From contig JACQPG010000005.1 in the NCBI GenBank assembly GCA_016207665.1, forward strand, positions 1 to 52,908: a stretch of 52,908 nt of DNA, read 5' to 3'. The translations under genes were made by a program, and so were the position numbers. The notes beneath the pieces were generated by a model. The model was not told the DNA's origin. It searched no databases and saw only the letters and a list, made by a program, of their open reading frames with translations. Every line of letters begins with the position of its first letter. Position 1 is the stretch's first letter. Shown here piece by piece: positions 8,462 to 17,305 of the stretch. The stretch comes from Elusimicrobiota bacterium. Its GTDB lineage: Bacteria > Elusimicrobiota > Elusimicrobia > UBA1565 > UBA9628.

Positions 8462-9773
8462 GGCGCGGGCCGGCCGCCGGGTCGGCGGCCTCGGCGTCGG
8501 CGAGCAGCCGAGCCAGTTTCCGGCGCGCCGGCCGCGCCGCGTCGGCGTCTGCCACGGGGCGGTCCCAGCCGCCAGAGACCTCGCAGAGTCTCTCCTCGCC
8601 CTTGAAATAGTCGCGCGTCAGCTTGAAACGGCCATCACAAAGGCCGCGCTGGAATAGGGCATCGGGCTCCAGGCCTAACTCGACTGGAGTCTTGCCGCTG
8701 CGGAGGCAACGCTGGATCAGCTCGCCGTCCAGACGGACTCCACGCGGACTGGCCCAGAGCTCGGCGTAGACCGCATTGCGGGATGAGGCCGACAACAGGT
8801 CCATCCCGCCCCAGGGCGTCGATGATCCGCCCCTGGGCTCGAGTCCAGCCAAGGCCAAGGCCGTCGCGAAGACGTCCGTGATCGAGGCGAGCCTCCCATC
8901 CTCTCCCGATTCCAGCGCCCCCGGGGCCCACAGGATCAGGGGCACTCTCAGCGATTCCTCGGCCAACCAGCAGCCCGGACCATCATGGACAGGCGCTCCG
9001 GGCAAGATCGGCTCGCCGTGATCTCCCACGAGTATCAAGGCGGCCTGCTCCAAGGCGCCCAGCGATCTCAACTGCTCGAGCAAAGGCCCGAGAAAATCCC
9101 GGTCCCACGCCGCGAGAGCCGACACGTATCTCGACATCTGCTCCGTTGGATCGTCCCGCTCAAAGACTTCCCGATGACGATAGAGATAGTTGGAGCGGTC
9201 CACGCCGGATCCTCGCTGAAGTCCGGCCGCCAGCTCCTTGACGGTGCCGTCCTGAAGATAATCATGCAGGTTCTCATTGTGTATGTAGGCGAAGAGTCGC
9301 CCTTGAAGGCCGGCTCCAAGAGCATGCCCGAGCTCCTCGAGATGCCTATCGGCCCGGGAAGGAGACAGATCCACATATCTTGCAAAGCCCCGTGAAAGGC
9401 CGGCGAAGCTGTCGCGGAAATACCATGGAGCCGCGGAGGCGAGCAGGGTCGAGAAACCCCTCGCCGCGAAGATCTCGGCGAGAGTGGGCACCCCGGGATC
9501 GAGTCTCTCGGAGAATTGCGCCCTTATCCCGTGTTCCCAAGGAGGGCGGCCGGTCATGATCGAGGCATGGGCCAGGGACCGGTAGCAGCCGGTGGAACGG
9601 GCCCCGACGAAAAGCCTGCCCTGACGCGCCAAGCGGTCGGCGAAAGGCGTCGATATCTCCGAGGAGAAATCCCGGCCGCCTCGGCGGAGCCTGGATTTGC
9701 CGGGGAAGGCCCCTAAGGCGTCCGAGCGCCAAGCGCCGCAGGACAGGATCAGGACATGCCGAAATCGCTTCAC
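8451..9773 (-). CDS. sulfatase-superfamily protein lacking the first metal-binding Asp
   Basis: A 440-residue sulfatase-fold protein with no obvious signal peptide. Aligned by eye to its neighbours, the first metal motif IDSLRAD is replaced here by SCGAWRSD, so the usual first Asp is Gly. The nucleophile region reads STGCYRSLAHASIMTGRPPW, with Cys in the nucleophile position but the CxPxR order lost. The second metal motif LVGDHGEPI is intact. It may therefore be a pseudo-enzyme or use an altered metal site. It is the last gene of a minus-strand unit (cupin, aldolase, this gene) and its ATG overlaps the aldolase stop by 4 nt. Activity is not predictable. Confidence 0.75.
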   Translation of the reverse strand: MKRFRHVLILSCGAWRSDALGAFPGKSRLRRGGRDFSSEISTPFADRLARQGRLFVGARSTGCYRSLAHASIMTGRPPWEHGIRAQFSERLDPGVPTLAEIFAARGFSTLLASAAPWYFRDSFAGLSRGFARYVDLSPSRADRHLEELGHALGAGLQGRLFAYIHNENLHDYLQDGTVKELAAGLQRGSGVDRSNYLYRHREVFERDDPTEQMSRYVSALAAWDRDFLGPLLEQLRSLGALEQAALILVGDHGEPILPGAPVHDGPGCWLAEESLRVPLILWAPGALESGEDGRLASITDVFATALALAGLEPRGGSSTPWGGMDLLSASSRNAVYAELWASPRGVRLDGELIQRCLRSGKTPVELGLEPDALFQRGLCDGRFKLTRDYFKGEERLCEVSGGWDRPVADADAARPARRKLARLLADAEAADPAAGPRLSV

Positions 9774-10777
9774 GAGACGAGGCGCTTGTCGCGCAGCGAA
9801 CGGGCGAGATTTTCGACATCCTCGTCGCTGGTCGCGGCCCGCCCAGCCTTGCCTATCTCAAGGAGAAGATCGAAAAGTTCCACGCCGTTTCTCGCGGAGT
9901 GTTCCTTGGCCGACGGCAGCGGCTGGGGCGTAAGCCCGGCTGCTCCAAGCACGACGTCGATTCCGCCGGGAGGCTTGAGCCAAGGACGGACCAAGTCCTC
10001 GCCGGCCCGCACCAGGTCTAGGGGCCGCAGCGTCGATGAAACCAGGCCCATCCTCTTAAGAAGAAAGGCCAGGACCTCCGTCTTGGCGTTGCCGCCCGCG
10101 CGACCCACCCCGCACAAAGTCCCATCGATCCAACGGGCTCCTGCCTCGAGGGCGGCCAGGCTATTGGCCGCGGCCAGGCCCAGATTATCATGTCCATGGA
10201 AACCCACCGGAAGGCCCGCCGCCCGGCCCACTTCGCGCACGCATCGCCGCACCTCTTGAGGCAACAGTGTCCCCGCGGAATCCACCACGCAGATCGCGTC
10301 GGCGCCGAAGCCGGCGGCCTCTCGGGCGAGTTCTCCCAGCCTCTGCGCAGGGAGACGATGCGACTTCATGAGATTGACGAAGGTAAAGAGTCCGAGGCCC
10401 TTGGAGCAGGCGACCAACTCGCGCGCCTCGGCCAATTCCTCCAATTCCACGCACACGCGCAAGAACGCCCCTCCTTGCTCGGCGCAATTCGCTATAGCCT
10501 TCGGGTCGGCAGTGCCGGCCAGGGCGATGGCCCCGAATCTCGCGCGGCTCAAACGGGCTCGAGCGGCCTCGAAGTATTCGCCGTCGGTCGCCGCGGCTTT
10601 CCACAATCTTTCCCCCGCGCCCACTCCAGCCGCGTGGCCGAGCTCGATCCACTCTATCCCGGCGCTCTCCAAAGCCGCCGCTATGGACGCGGCCTGATCC
10701 GCGCCCAGCTGGGAAGACACGGCCATGGCGCCGTCGCGCAGGGTGGTGTCGAGAAGAATATCCAGAGAACTAGTCAC
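9770..10777 (-). CDS. HMGL-type TIM-barrel aldolase (4-hydroxy-2-oxovalerate aldolase-like)
   Basis: A 335-residue pyruvate-carboxylase/HMG-CoA-lyase-type barrel that would make or break a carbon-carbon bond next to a keto acid. Hallmarks: LLDTTLRDGAMAV at the N terminus (metal Asp and Arg), the metal-binding HGHDNLGLAAANSLAALEAG near residue 195, and the glycine loop LCGVGRAGGNAKTEVL near 220. Relatives occur both in aromatic degradation and in polysaccharide clusters. Here the neighbours favour the latter, but this is inference. It overlaps the cupin gene upstream by 8 nt and the sulfatase-like gene downstream by 4 nt. Confidence 0.82.
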   Translation of the reverse strand: MTSSLDILLDTTLRDGAMAVSSQLGADQAASIAAALESAGIEWIELGHAAGVGAGERLWKAAATDGEYFEAARARLSRARFGAIALAGTADPKAIANCAEQGGAFLRVCVELEELAEARELVACSKGLGLFTFVNLMKSHRLPAQRLGELAREAAGFGADAICVVDSAGTLLPQEVRRCVREVGRAAGLPVGFHGHDNLGLAAANSLAALEAGARWIDGTLCGVGRAGGNAKTEVLAFLLKRMGLVSSTLRPLDLVRAGEDLVRPWLKPPGGIDVVLGAAGLTPQPLPSAKEHSARNGVELFDLLLEIGKAGRAATSDEDVENLARSLRDKRLVS

Positions 10778-11504
10778 CGGACGAGGGGAGCTCGAATTGC
10801 AGCACGAGAGCCTCTCCCTCCTGGCTTTGCAGGCGATATCCCGGACCCGTTCCCAACCTGACGAGATGATTGGGTCCGGCCTGGATCTTCCGCCGTCCCG
10901 CCTGGTAGAGCACCTTGCCCGAGATCACCAGGCTCAATATCTCCTTGCCCCGCTCCACGCGGAAGGAGTATCCCGTTTGAAAGCGCACCAGGCCGGCGCT
11001 GATGCGAGAGCCCTTCATGATCGGGGTCCATTTCGCTTCCCCCGGCCTGTCCTGTGGAGGCAGGGAGAGGACATTGGCTCTCTTGATCGATCCGCCGCCG
11101 CCCTTGCCTCCGCCCGCGCCCATGTCCCAGATCATGAGGAACTCGACGCGATCCGATTCTTCCTCTCCGGCGGCCGCGAAATCGGGAGGCTTGGCGCCGG
11201 CGGGGATCAAGGTCAGATTCCCCTTGGAAAGGGACTCTCCCGTCTTCGATAGTTTCACCCGACCCTTGAGGAGGTAGGAGAATCGGTCGTTGGGCCTGGC
11301 CGACCCGTGATGCTCGCCGGCTCTAGGCACGAACAAGAATACCTTGAAACCCGAAGATTGCATGCCGGGCACCGGCATGATGATATCCACCGGCTCTCTC
11401 CGAGCGGGCGTTGACCGGGATAAGGCGTCTAAATCTACTGAGCTCATTCTCGCCGCCGAAGAAGGCGTGGCAAGGAGGAGCAAGAGCTCCAGCGCTTTAA
11501 TCAT
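10770..11504 (-). CDS. secreted double-cupin protein
   Basis: A 244-residue protein with a short hydrophobic N terminus (MIKALELLLLLATPSSA), probably a signal peptide. Two cupin-like beta-barrel halves are visible. In the first, HHGSARPNDRFSYLLKGRVK and then GNLTLIPAGAKPP; in the second, FRVERGKEILSLVISGKV and then AGPNHLVRLG. Metal-ligand histidines are sparse, so it may bind a ligand rather than catalyse. A glycine-rich linker (MGAGGGKGGGGS) separates the halves. It is the first gene of a three-gene minus-strand unit with its own promoter. Function unknown. Confidence 0.7.
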   Translation of the reverse strand: MIKALELLLLLATPSSAARMSSVDLDALSRSTPARREPVDIIMPVPGMQSSGFKVFLFVPRAGEHHGSARPNDRFSYLLKGRVKLSKTGESLSKGNLTLIPAGAKPPDFAAAGEEESDRVEFLMIWDMGAGGGKGGGGSIKRANVLSLPPQDRPGEAKWTPIMKGSRISAGLVRFQTGYSFRVERGKEILSLVISGKVLYQAGRRKIQAGPNHLVRLGTGPGYRLQSQEGEALVLQFELPSSGD

Positions 11505-11510
11505 GGAGCG

Positions 11511-11540
11511 ATACTACCAGAACAAGGCAGCGGCGATCAA
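11511..11540 (-). promoter_or_regulatory. promoter of the cupin-aldolase-sulfatase unit
   Basis: On the minus strand TTGATC (11540-11535) is followed after 18 bp by TAGTAT (11516-11511), which ends 6 nt before the ATG at 11504. The spacing predicts a leaderless or nearly leaderless transcript. Confidence 0.5.
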
Positions 11541-11544
11541 ATCG

Positions 11545-12312
11545 CTATAACATCCCGTGTGGGCGATCCCCGTTTTTCTGGTCCTGGCCGCCCGCGCCCA
11601 ACAAGCGCGACACCACGGCGGATGAGAGTCCGATCTCCTTGGCCCTGCCTTTCTCCAGCCATAGGGCTCGATCGCAATGCCGCCCGACCCAATCCAGATC
11701 ATGGCTGACCACGACCACCGTCTTTCCCTCGCGCTTGAGCCTTTCGAACGCGGAAAGGCATTTGGCGCGGAAAGAGAGATCGCCCACCGCTAGAAGCTCG
11801 TCGACGAGAAGCAGGTCCAGGCGGCAGTGCAGGGCCACGGCCAGCGGAAGACGGGCGACCGTTCCCGTGGAGAGCTGCCACAACGGTCTTGCGGTCAGCG
11901 TCCCGAACTCGGCGAATTCCAATATCTCCGGAAGGCTTCGCGATAGCTCGGCCCGGCTCATGCCCAACAGGGCCGCGCAAAACCGGATATTATCCATCAC
12001 GCTCAATTCGGAATGCAGCCCCGCCCCCAGATGGAAGAAAAGCCTGGGCTCGGCCCCCAGACGCACTTGGCCCTCGGAGGGCCGCAGCAGGCCCGAAAGC
12101 AGCCTCAAAAGCGTCGTCTTGCCGGCGCCGTTGGGGCCGATCACTCCGAAGAACTCGCCGCGGCGCAGCTTCAGATCGATGCCTCTTAGGGCCCAAAGCC
12201 TCTCTTCTTCAAGCGAGGAGCCGAGCATGATCCGTCCGAGCCAGCGCGTCAAGCGCGCTCGCGGATGGTCCGAAGCCGGAAAGGCGCGGCCTAGACCAAG
12301 GGCTTCAACCAT
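11545..12312 (-). CDS. ABC transporter ATP-binding protein of polysaccharide-export type
   Basis: A 255-residue ATPase of the KpsT/Wzt/TagH class, expected to power export of a glycan across the inner membrane with the permease at 16523-17305. Walker A is GVIGPNGAGKTTLLRLLSG. The signature region is QLSTGTVARLPLAVAL (LSTG in place of the common LSGG, as often in this class). Walker B is LDLLLVDELLAVGD, and the switch histidine is in VVVSHDLDW. ATG 12312 starts the protein directly at the first strand; an in-frame GTG at 12324 would give a 4-nt overlap with the upstream stop and is an alternative. Last gene of the long minus-strand block. Unusually, it is separated from its likely permease by the 4.2-kb fusion gene. 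Confidence 0.85.
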   Translation of the reverse strand: MVEALGLGRAFPASDHPRARLTRWLGRIMLGSSLEEERLWALRGIDLKLRRGEFFGVIGPNGAGKTTLLRLLSGLLRPSEGQVRLGAEPRLFFHLGAGLHSELSVMDNIRFCAALLGMSRAELSRSLPEILEFAEFGTLTARPLWQLSTGTVARLPLAVALHCRLDLLLVDELLAVGDLSFRAKCLSAFERLKREGKTVVVVSHDLDWVGRHCDRALWLEKGRAKEIGLSSAVVSRLLGAGGQDQKNGDRPHGML

Positions 12313-12320
12313 GATCTCGC

Positions 12321-15300
12321 TCACGAGACCATAGCCCTTGCGCCCTCGAGCCGATCCATATCCGCCAAGACCCGGCGCAGTCCCTGCTCGATGAATTGAT
12401 AATGCTCGATCGACGCCACCGAGCCTCTCTCGAGTTCGGACCCCAGGCCGGCCAGCTTCCGAGGAGAGAGGCCCGTCGGGCCGAAGCTCCCATCGCAAAG
12501 CTCGGTCAAGCGGCCCAGGTCTCGAGTGGACGCAGCCACCCCCTTCTCGAAATAGAGCCGAAGAGCCAGCCAGCGGCAGTAAAGAGCCTCCAGGCCTGTC
12601 AGATGCCCCCGCAATGACCAGGGTCCCCAAGCCAGCCTCCAGGAAAGCGCGAAATTGCATAGCGCCTCCCGGCAAGACTGAGACAAATGAGTCCTCCCCA
12701 GGCTCTCATCGACGCCCTCCCAATCTCCGAGGAACACGGTGTAGACGTCCTTGAGCGGAGCCTCGGCTCCCGATCGGGTCCAGTTGGTCTCAGCCGCGGA
12801 CTCGCGGGGCCTGTCCAAAAAGCGGAAAGGGTCCTCCAGATGCGGCGCATTCAAGGCCAGTCGAGCCAGGCCCGGAGAGAGCATCACGGGCACGGTCCAA
12901 AGAAACGGCTTATCCTGGAAAGCGCGGCGCAGCGCGGCGGCGGCTCTCATCGCGCCATGCAGCCCGGCTCCAGGCTCGAGAACGGCCATGGAACGACCAA
13001 GAGAATCATGCCGATACGCCTTGAGCTCTCCGGAGCTCTCGCGCCTTAGGCAACCGAACCAGCTTTCATCGAGGCCGAGCGGAGCGGGGGCGGAGACGGC
13101 TCGAGCCCGGCAGGTCTCTGCCTCGGCCAGCGGCTCTCCCGGAATCGGGGGCTTGAATCGCCTGTCCATCTCCTCCAAGGCCAAGGCTGCGGATCGGGCG
13201 GGCTCGGCCGCCAGCAGGGAGTTCGCTTCCTCGAGCCAAAGGGGCCCGCGGCCACGGGCAAGGCCTTCGCGGCCGATCAACTCCCGCTCCGGCCCCTCGG
13301 CCGCCAGGCAAAGTCTCGCCAGATCCACGAGCGCCTTTTCCGCGTTCAGCCTTTCCGCGAGCTCCTTTCGCTCAAGGAAAACGTAACGTGTCAACGCCGA
13401 ATAGGCGTGCAGGCATTGGCCAAAGAGACCCAGGACCCGCCGTTGTGAGCATCGCTCGACCACGCCTCCCTCCAGCTCGGTCCGCCTCCAATCGCCATGG
13501 CGCAAATAGACCCGCAGCTCCTCGGGACGCGCCATCAAGACCTCGCCCAAAACGGGAAACACCGCCTTCCATCTCCGATAGCCCCGCCAGAAATCCATCA
13601 CCTCGGAGGCGCCGGCTCGATCGGGCAGCGGACAAAACCAGTCGATATCCGACAATCCGGGTCGAACACGGCCCAAGGCCATGCCCCTTCTCAGTCGAAG
13701 CTCGAAGCCCCGACTCCCGGCCCATGCTCGGACGGCGAAGCCGGCCAGAACATAGAGGCCTGCTCCCAATCGAGCGGCGATTCCATCGGACGCGCGCTTC
13801 AACATCCACTCCCGCAGCCATCGCCGCGCCAGATCCACGGGCGTCTCGACGACGGCTTGACCGCCCGAGACCGCCCGAATGGAACCGGAGGGGGCCAACA
13901 GGCAACGAGCCCTGTTTTGGGCCAGGATCGCCGCCCTGCGCCAGCCCGAGATGCGCGTTCCCAACACCGCCAATCGGCCCGAGCCATAAGCCCCGATCCC
14001 CACCTCCCCCCCGGAGATGCGCTCGCCCAAAAGCAGTAGGCTGCCGCTTTGGGCGTTCACGGCGCTCTGGCCATGAGCCTTCCAACTCCCGAAAAAGAGG
14101 GCGGCCGGGCCCACGCTGACCCAGGAGAAGCCTTCGCCATTGCCCGATAGCCGATGCGCCACGGAAAGCAACCGGCTTCGATCCTGCGCGTAAATGCCGA
14201 GCATCCGGTTGGCCTCGAATCGGCAAGACAACAGGCGCGCCCTCGATCGGTCGCGCAACCAGAGTCCATAGCGGCCGGCTCCGGTCCAGCGGACTCCCCA
14301 AGCCGCCAGGCGGCCCTCCCGCTCCGCCCGCAAGCCTATTTCGCCGCCTCGAATCAGGCAGCCCGCCAGGAGCAGCGACGCGCGGCCCCCGAGTTCTACC
14401 GCGGTGTCCGAGCATGAGAGCAGGCAGCGTCTCATGAGCGCCCTCGATCGCTCGCTCAGACCCGCTCCGGATCGGGTATTCCAGGCGCAATTCCTCATCG
14501 TCAAGAACGCCGAGCCTTGCGCCACGATCGCCCGCTCAAGCCGTGCCCCCCGGCAGGAGACCTGACCGACGCGCGCCGAATCGTGAGCGGATATCCCGCA
14601 CTCTCCATCCCGGAATCGGCATGCCTTCAGATGCAGCCGGGCCCGCCCGGCCGCCCTGACAGCCTGCCTGTTGCCGGCGAATCGGCAATCCCTCGCCGAC
14701 ACGACGGCCTTGCCGGAGCAATCGATTCCCAAAGGGTTGTCCTGGAGCGCGCCGGACTCGGCGATGACCCTGCCTCTCGTGACGCGGCAAGCCACCTCGC
14801 CGCTGGAGGCGATCAAGAATCGCCGCAGTCTCACCGCTCCTCCGGAAACCGACAGCCCCGTCTCGTTGCCCTCCGATCTCAGCTCGCTCGCCTCTAACCG
14901 GGAGTCGCCACTGACCCTCAGTCCAGTCCGGGAGCCGCTCACCTTCACTTCCGCGACCCGAGCGCGGGCTTGTTGCGACAGGACGATCGCGGTCTCGCCT
15001 ACCGCGACCAGGCCTTGGATAAGCGCCTGTCCGCGGCCCTTGAGCGCCAGGGATTCACCGTTCGACAGGAGCTCCAAGCCTTGGGCTTTCAGCTCCCAGG
15101 AGCCCGCGCAAAGCAGGCCATGCCGGGCTCCGCCCAACCGCGAGCTACTGAGCTCCAGGAGGCCGCCCTGAAGCGACAGACCGGTCTGCCGACAGTCGAC
15201 GCAGAGCAGGCCGCGAGCCCTCAGGCGCCCTCGCCCGGCCACCTGCGCGCCGTGAGCGCATGAAGAAGCGCTCACATCCCACAACCGAGCCGAGCTCCGG

Positions 15301-16526
15301 CCCCACACGGCCAAGCCAGAATCATCGCAGTCCGACAGCCGGCTGCGCTTGACCCGTAGGCACGCCCGCCCTCGCGCCACCAGGCCTATCTCCGATAGGC
15401 GGATCGACGCTCCGCTGACCGCCACGGCCGCGGCTTGCTCGCAGACCACGGCTCGCCGCCTGCAGCCGACCGCCTGCAGGCCCTCGATGCGGCCTCGGCT
15501 GCCACCCGAAAAGAGAAGGCCTGACTCGCAAGCCTCGAGTCGCGTGTCTCTCAAGCTCGCCTTCGAGCGGTCGAAGAAGCTCATCGCCACCTCCTGACCC
15601 TTGAGGCTCAGGGATCGCGCGCTCACTCGGCCGCAACCGGAGGCCACGATACCGCCGAAAAGGGGGTGGTCGAATCCCTCCGCCCCCGCCTCGATGTCCA
15701 GCCTGCCTCTCACGATGAGATGCGCCCGGCCCGGTGGATTGGCCCGCAACCAGCGGCCCTGGCTCCAGCGCCAAACGACTGGGCTCTTGACGGGATCAGG
15801 AGCGAAATTCAATCGGGCGGAACTCTTGATCCGCAGTGCGCGGCCGGCGGGCACGATCACGTCGCCGAGCACCCGGACCTCCCCCTCCCACGCCGTGTCC
15901 GCGGCCAACTCGCCCAAAGCCGCGACGGAGGCCGTCCGCGGGCCGGCGCCCTCCTCGGGGCAGCCGGGAAACAGGGCCAGGAGAAGATCGGCCCCTGCCT
16001 CGATCCAGCGCTCGGGCGCATAGGTCCAATGATCTTGGCTGCGTCCGGCCCAAAGCGTCCATCGTTTCGTCTCGCTCCTGCGGCAAATGGGCGCGCGGCA
16101 ATAGGCCCAGACGGCCAGCCAGAGCGTCCTCTCGAGAGCGGCCAATCCGCGAAAAGCCGAGCGCAGCACCGGCAGAGCGATCCAGGCCAGGGCGCCGACC
16201 GCCATGCTGGCGGCCCACCCGGGCGGACGATCCAAGGCGATGCGCCGCGAGCCTCGGCGCACGGCGATCACCCGCGACATGGGCGTGCCGGGTTCCACGA
16301 CCGGATCGAGATGCCTGTTCCCGTCGCCTCCGGTCCAACGGCGTCCCGCCCGACGCCATAACACCCGATGAGCGACCAACGTGGGGCGGCCGGCCGCGTC
16401 TCGTCCCACATAAACCGCCACGTCTCCCCAATCAGGCGAGCCGGGACCGATCTCGATCTCATCCCCATTCCGGATCAGCGGAGCCATGGACGAGCCGAGC
16501 ACGACGCGGCGGAAGGGATCGCTCAT
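12321..16526 (-). CDS. fusion protein: S26-like peptidase, beta-helix, nucleotidyltransferase-like domain
   Basis: A single 1401-residue reading frame with three recognisable parts. Residues 1-95 resemble SipW/archaeal-type signal peptidases (Ser-His dyad): SSMAPLIRNGDEIEI with Ser13, VAHRVLW with His53, then GGDGNRHLD. Hydrophobic stretches follow near residues 105-150. Residues about 205-890 are many short degenerate repeats rich in G, S, C and R, of the form 'ARLHLKACRFRDGECGISAHD', typical of a right-handed parallel beta-helix (pectate-lyase or C5-epimerase fold). From about 900 there is a nucleotidyltransferase-like segment ending GLSDIDWFCPLPD (DxD near 960), followed by a helical tail resembling uncharacterised nucleotidyltransferases found near peptide-maturation genes. 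It overlaps the permease stop by 4 nt. A role in leader cleavage and glycan modification is inference; the fusion itself is what the sequence shows. Confidence 0.8.
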   Translation of the reverse strand: MSDPFRRVVLGSSMAPLIRNGDEIEIGPGSPDWGDVAVYVGRDAAGRPTLVAHRVLWRRAGRRWTGGDGNRHLDPVVEPGTPMSRVIAVRRGSRRIALDRPPGWAASMAVGALAWIALPVLRSAFRGLAALERTLWLAVWAYCRAPICRRSETKRWTLWAGRSQDHWTYAPERWIEAGADLLLALFPGCPEEGAGPRTASVAALGELAADTAWEGEVRVLGDVIVPAGRALRIKSSARLNFAPDPVKSPVVWRWSQGRWLRANPPGRAHLIVRGRLDIEAGAEGFDHPLFGGIVASGCGRVSARSLSLKGQEVAMSFFDRSKASLRDTRLEACESGLLFSGGSRGRIEGLQAVGCRRRAVVCEQAAAVAVSGASIRLSEIGLVARGRACLRVKRSRLSDCDDSGLAVWGRSSARLWDVSASSCAHGAQVAGRGRLRARGLLCVDCRQTGLSLQGGLLELSSSRLGGARHGLLCAGSWELKAQGLELLSNGESLALKGRGQALIQGLVAVGETAIVLSQQARARVAEVKVSGSRTGLRVSGDSRLEASELRSEGNETGLSVSGGAVRLRRFLIASSGEVACRVTRGRVIAESGALQDNPLGIDCSGKAVVSARDCRFAGNRQAVRAAGRARLHLKACRFRDGECGISAHDSARVGQVSCRGARLERAIVAQGSAFLTMRNCAWNTRSGAGLSERSRALMRRCLLSCSDTAVELGGRASLLLAGCLIRGGEIGLRAEREGRLAAWGVRWTGAGRYGLWLRDRSRARLLSCRFEANRMLGIYAQDRSRLLSVAHRLSGNGEGFSWVSVGPAALFFGSWKAHGQSAVNAQSGSLLLLGERISGGEVGIGAYGSGRLAVLGTRISGWRRAAILAQNRARCLLAPSGSIRAVSGGQAVVETPVDLARRWLREWMLKRASDGIAARLGAGLYVLAGFAVRAWAGSRGFELRLRRGMALGRVRPGLSDIDWFCPLPDRAGASEVMDFWRGYRRWKAVFPVLGEVLMARPEELRVYLRHGDWRRTELEGGVVERCSQRRVLGLFGQCLHAYSALTRYVFLERKELAERLNAEKALVDLARLCLAAEGPERELIGREGLARGRGPLWLEEANSLLAAEPARSAALALEEMDRRFKPPIPGEPLAEAETCRARAVSAPAPLGLDESWFGCLRRESSGELKAYRHDSLGRSMAVLEPGAGLHGAMRAAAALRRAFQDKPFLWTVPVMLSPGLARLALNAPHLEDPFRFLDRPRESAAETNWTRSGAEAPLKDVYTVFLGDWEGVDESLGRTHLSQSCREALCNFALSWRLAWGPWSLRGHLTGLEALYCRWLALRLYFEKGVAASTRDLGRLTELCDGSFGPTGLSPRKLAGLGSELERGSVASIEHYQFIEQGLRRVLADMDRLEGARAMVS

Positions 16527-17305
16527 CGCAATCGTTCACCGATCGCCGGGCTGCGCCTCGCGAATAGCCAGCCGCCGGCCAGAGCCAGGACGGTCGCCCA
16601 CAACGCCAATGAGGCCAGCGAAGCCCACGGAGGCCTGCCTTCCAAGAGGCAGGCTCGAAAGGCCGCAAGGAACTGGGCCAAGGGGTTGAGCCAGAGCCAA
16701 TCCCTGATGCCAGGGGGAAGGGCGTCCGTCGCGTAAAAGACCGGGGTCGCGAAGAAGCCGACGTGGGTTCCCAGGGACCACAACCGCTCCGTATCGATGA
16801 ACTCCAAACCGAGCAAGGCCAGGGCAAAGCCCAGGCCCAGAGCCCATAAGAAGAGAAGGGCCGACAAGGCCGGAACCAGCGCCCATGTCCACGTCACCGG
16901 AGTCCCCACGAGAACCAAGAGCAAGGCGAGCACGCCCATCTCCAGCGCGTACGAAAGACCTACCACCAAGACAGATGATATGACGATCAAGCCGCGGGGA
17001 AAGGAAAAGTTCTTGATCAACGGCGCCTTGCGGCGCAAACTGGTCAGGGCATTGGAAGTCGCCGAGACGAAGAAATTCCACTGCAGCAGTCCAACAAGCA
17101 GGAAGCTTCCGTAGCCGGGCACATCCCGTCCGATCCAACCGCCGAAAATCAGATAGAGCGACGCGAACATGGCCGCTGGATAAAGAAGGGTCCAACAAAA
17201 GCCGAAGACACTGCCCTGATCCCGCAGTTTGAATTCGCAACGGGTCAGCTCCCAAAGAACGTGCCAACAACGGTACAGAGACTCAGCGCGAGGCATAGAC
17301 CTCAT
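16523..17305 (-). CDS. ABC-2 type permease, polysaccharide exporter
   Basis: A 260-residue integral membrane protein with about six hydrophobic segments, in the KpsM/Wzm/TagG family that exports lipid-linked glycans with a Wzt-like ATPase. The N terminus LTRCEFKLRDQGSVFGFCWT and the NALTSLRRKAPLIKNFSFPR loop are family hallmarks, as is FYATDALPPGIRDWLWLNP near the C terminus. ATG 17305 is used; ATG 17296 is also possible. It overlaps the glycosyltransferase end by 23 nt and the fusion-gene start by 4 nt. Its ATPase partner is most likely the product of 11545-12312. Confidence 0.88.
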   Translation of the reverse strand: MRSMPRAESLYRCWHVLWELTRCEFKLRDQGSVFGFCWTLLYPAAMFASLYLIFGGWIGRDVPGYGSFLLVGLLQWNFFVSATSNALTSLRRKAPLIKNFSFPRGLIVISSVLVVGLSYALEMGVLALLLVLVGTPVTWTWALVPALSALLFLWALGLGFALALLGLEFIDTERLWSLGTHVGFFATPVFYATDALPPGIRDWLWLNPLAQFLAAFRACLLEGRPPWASLASLALWATVLALAGGWLFARRSPAIGERLR

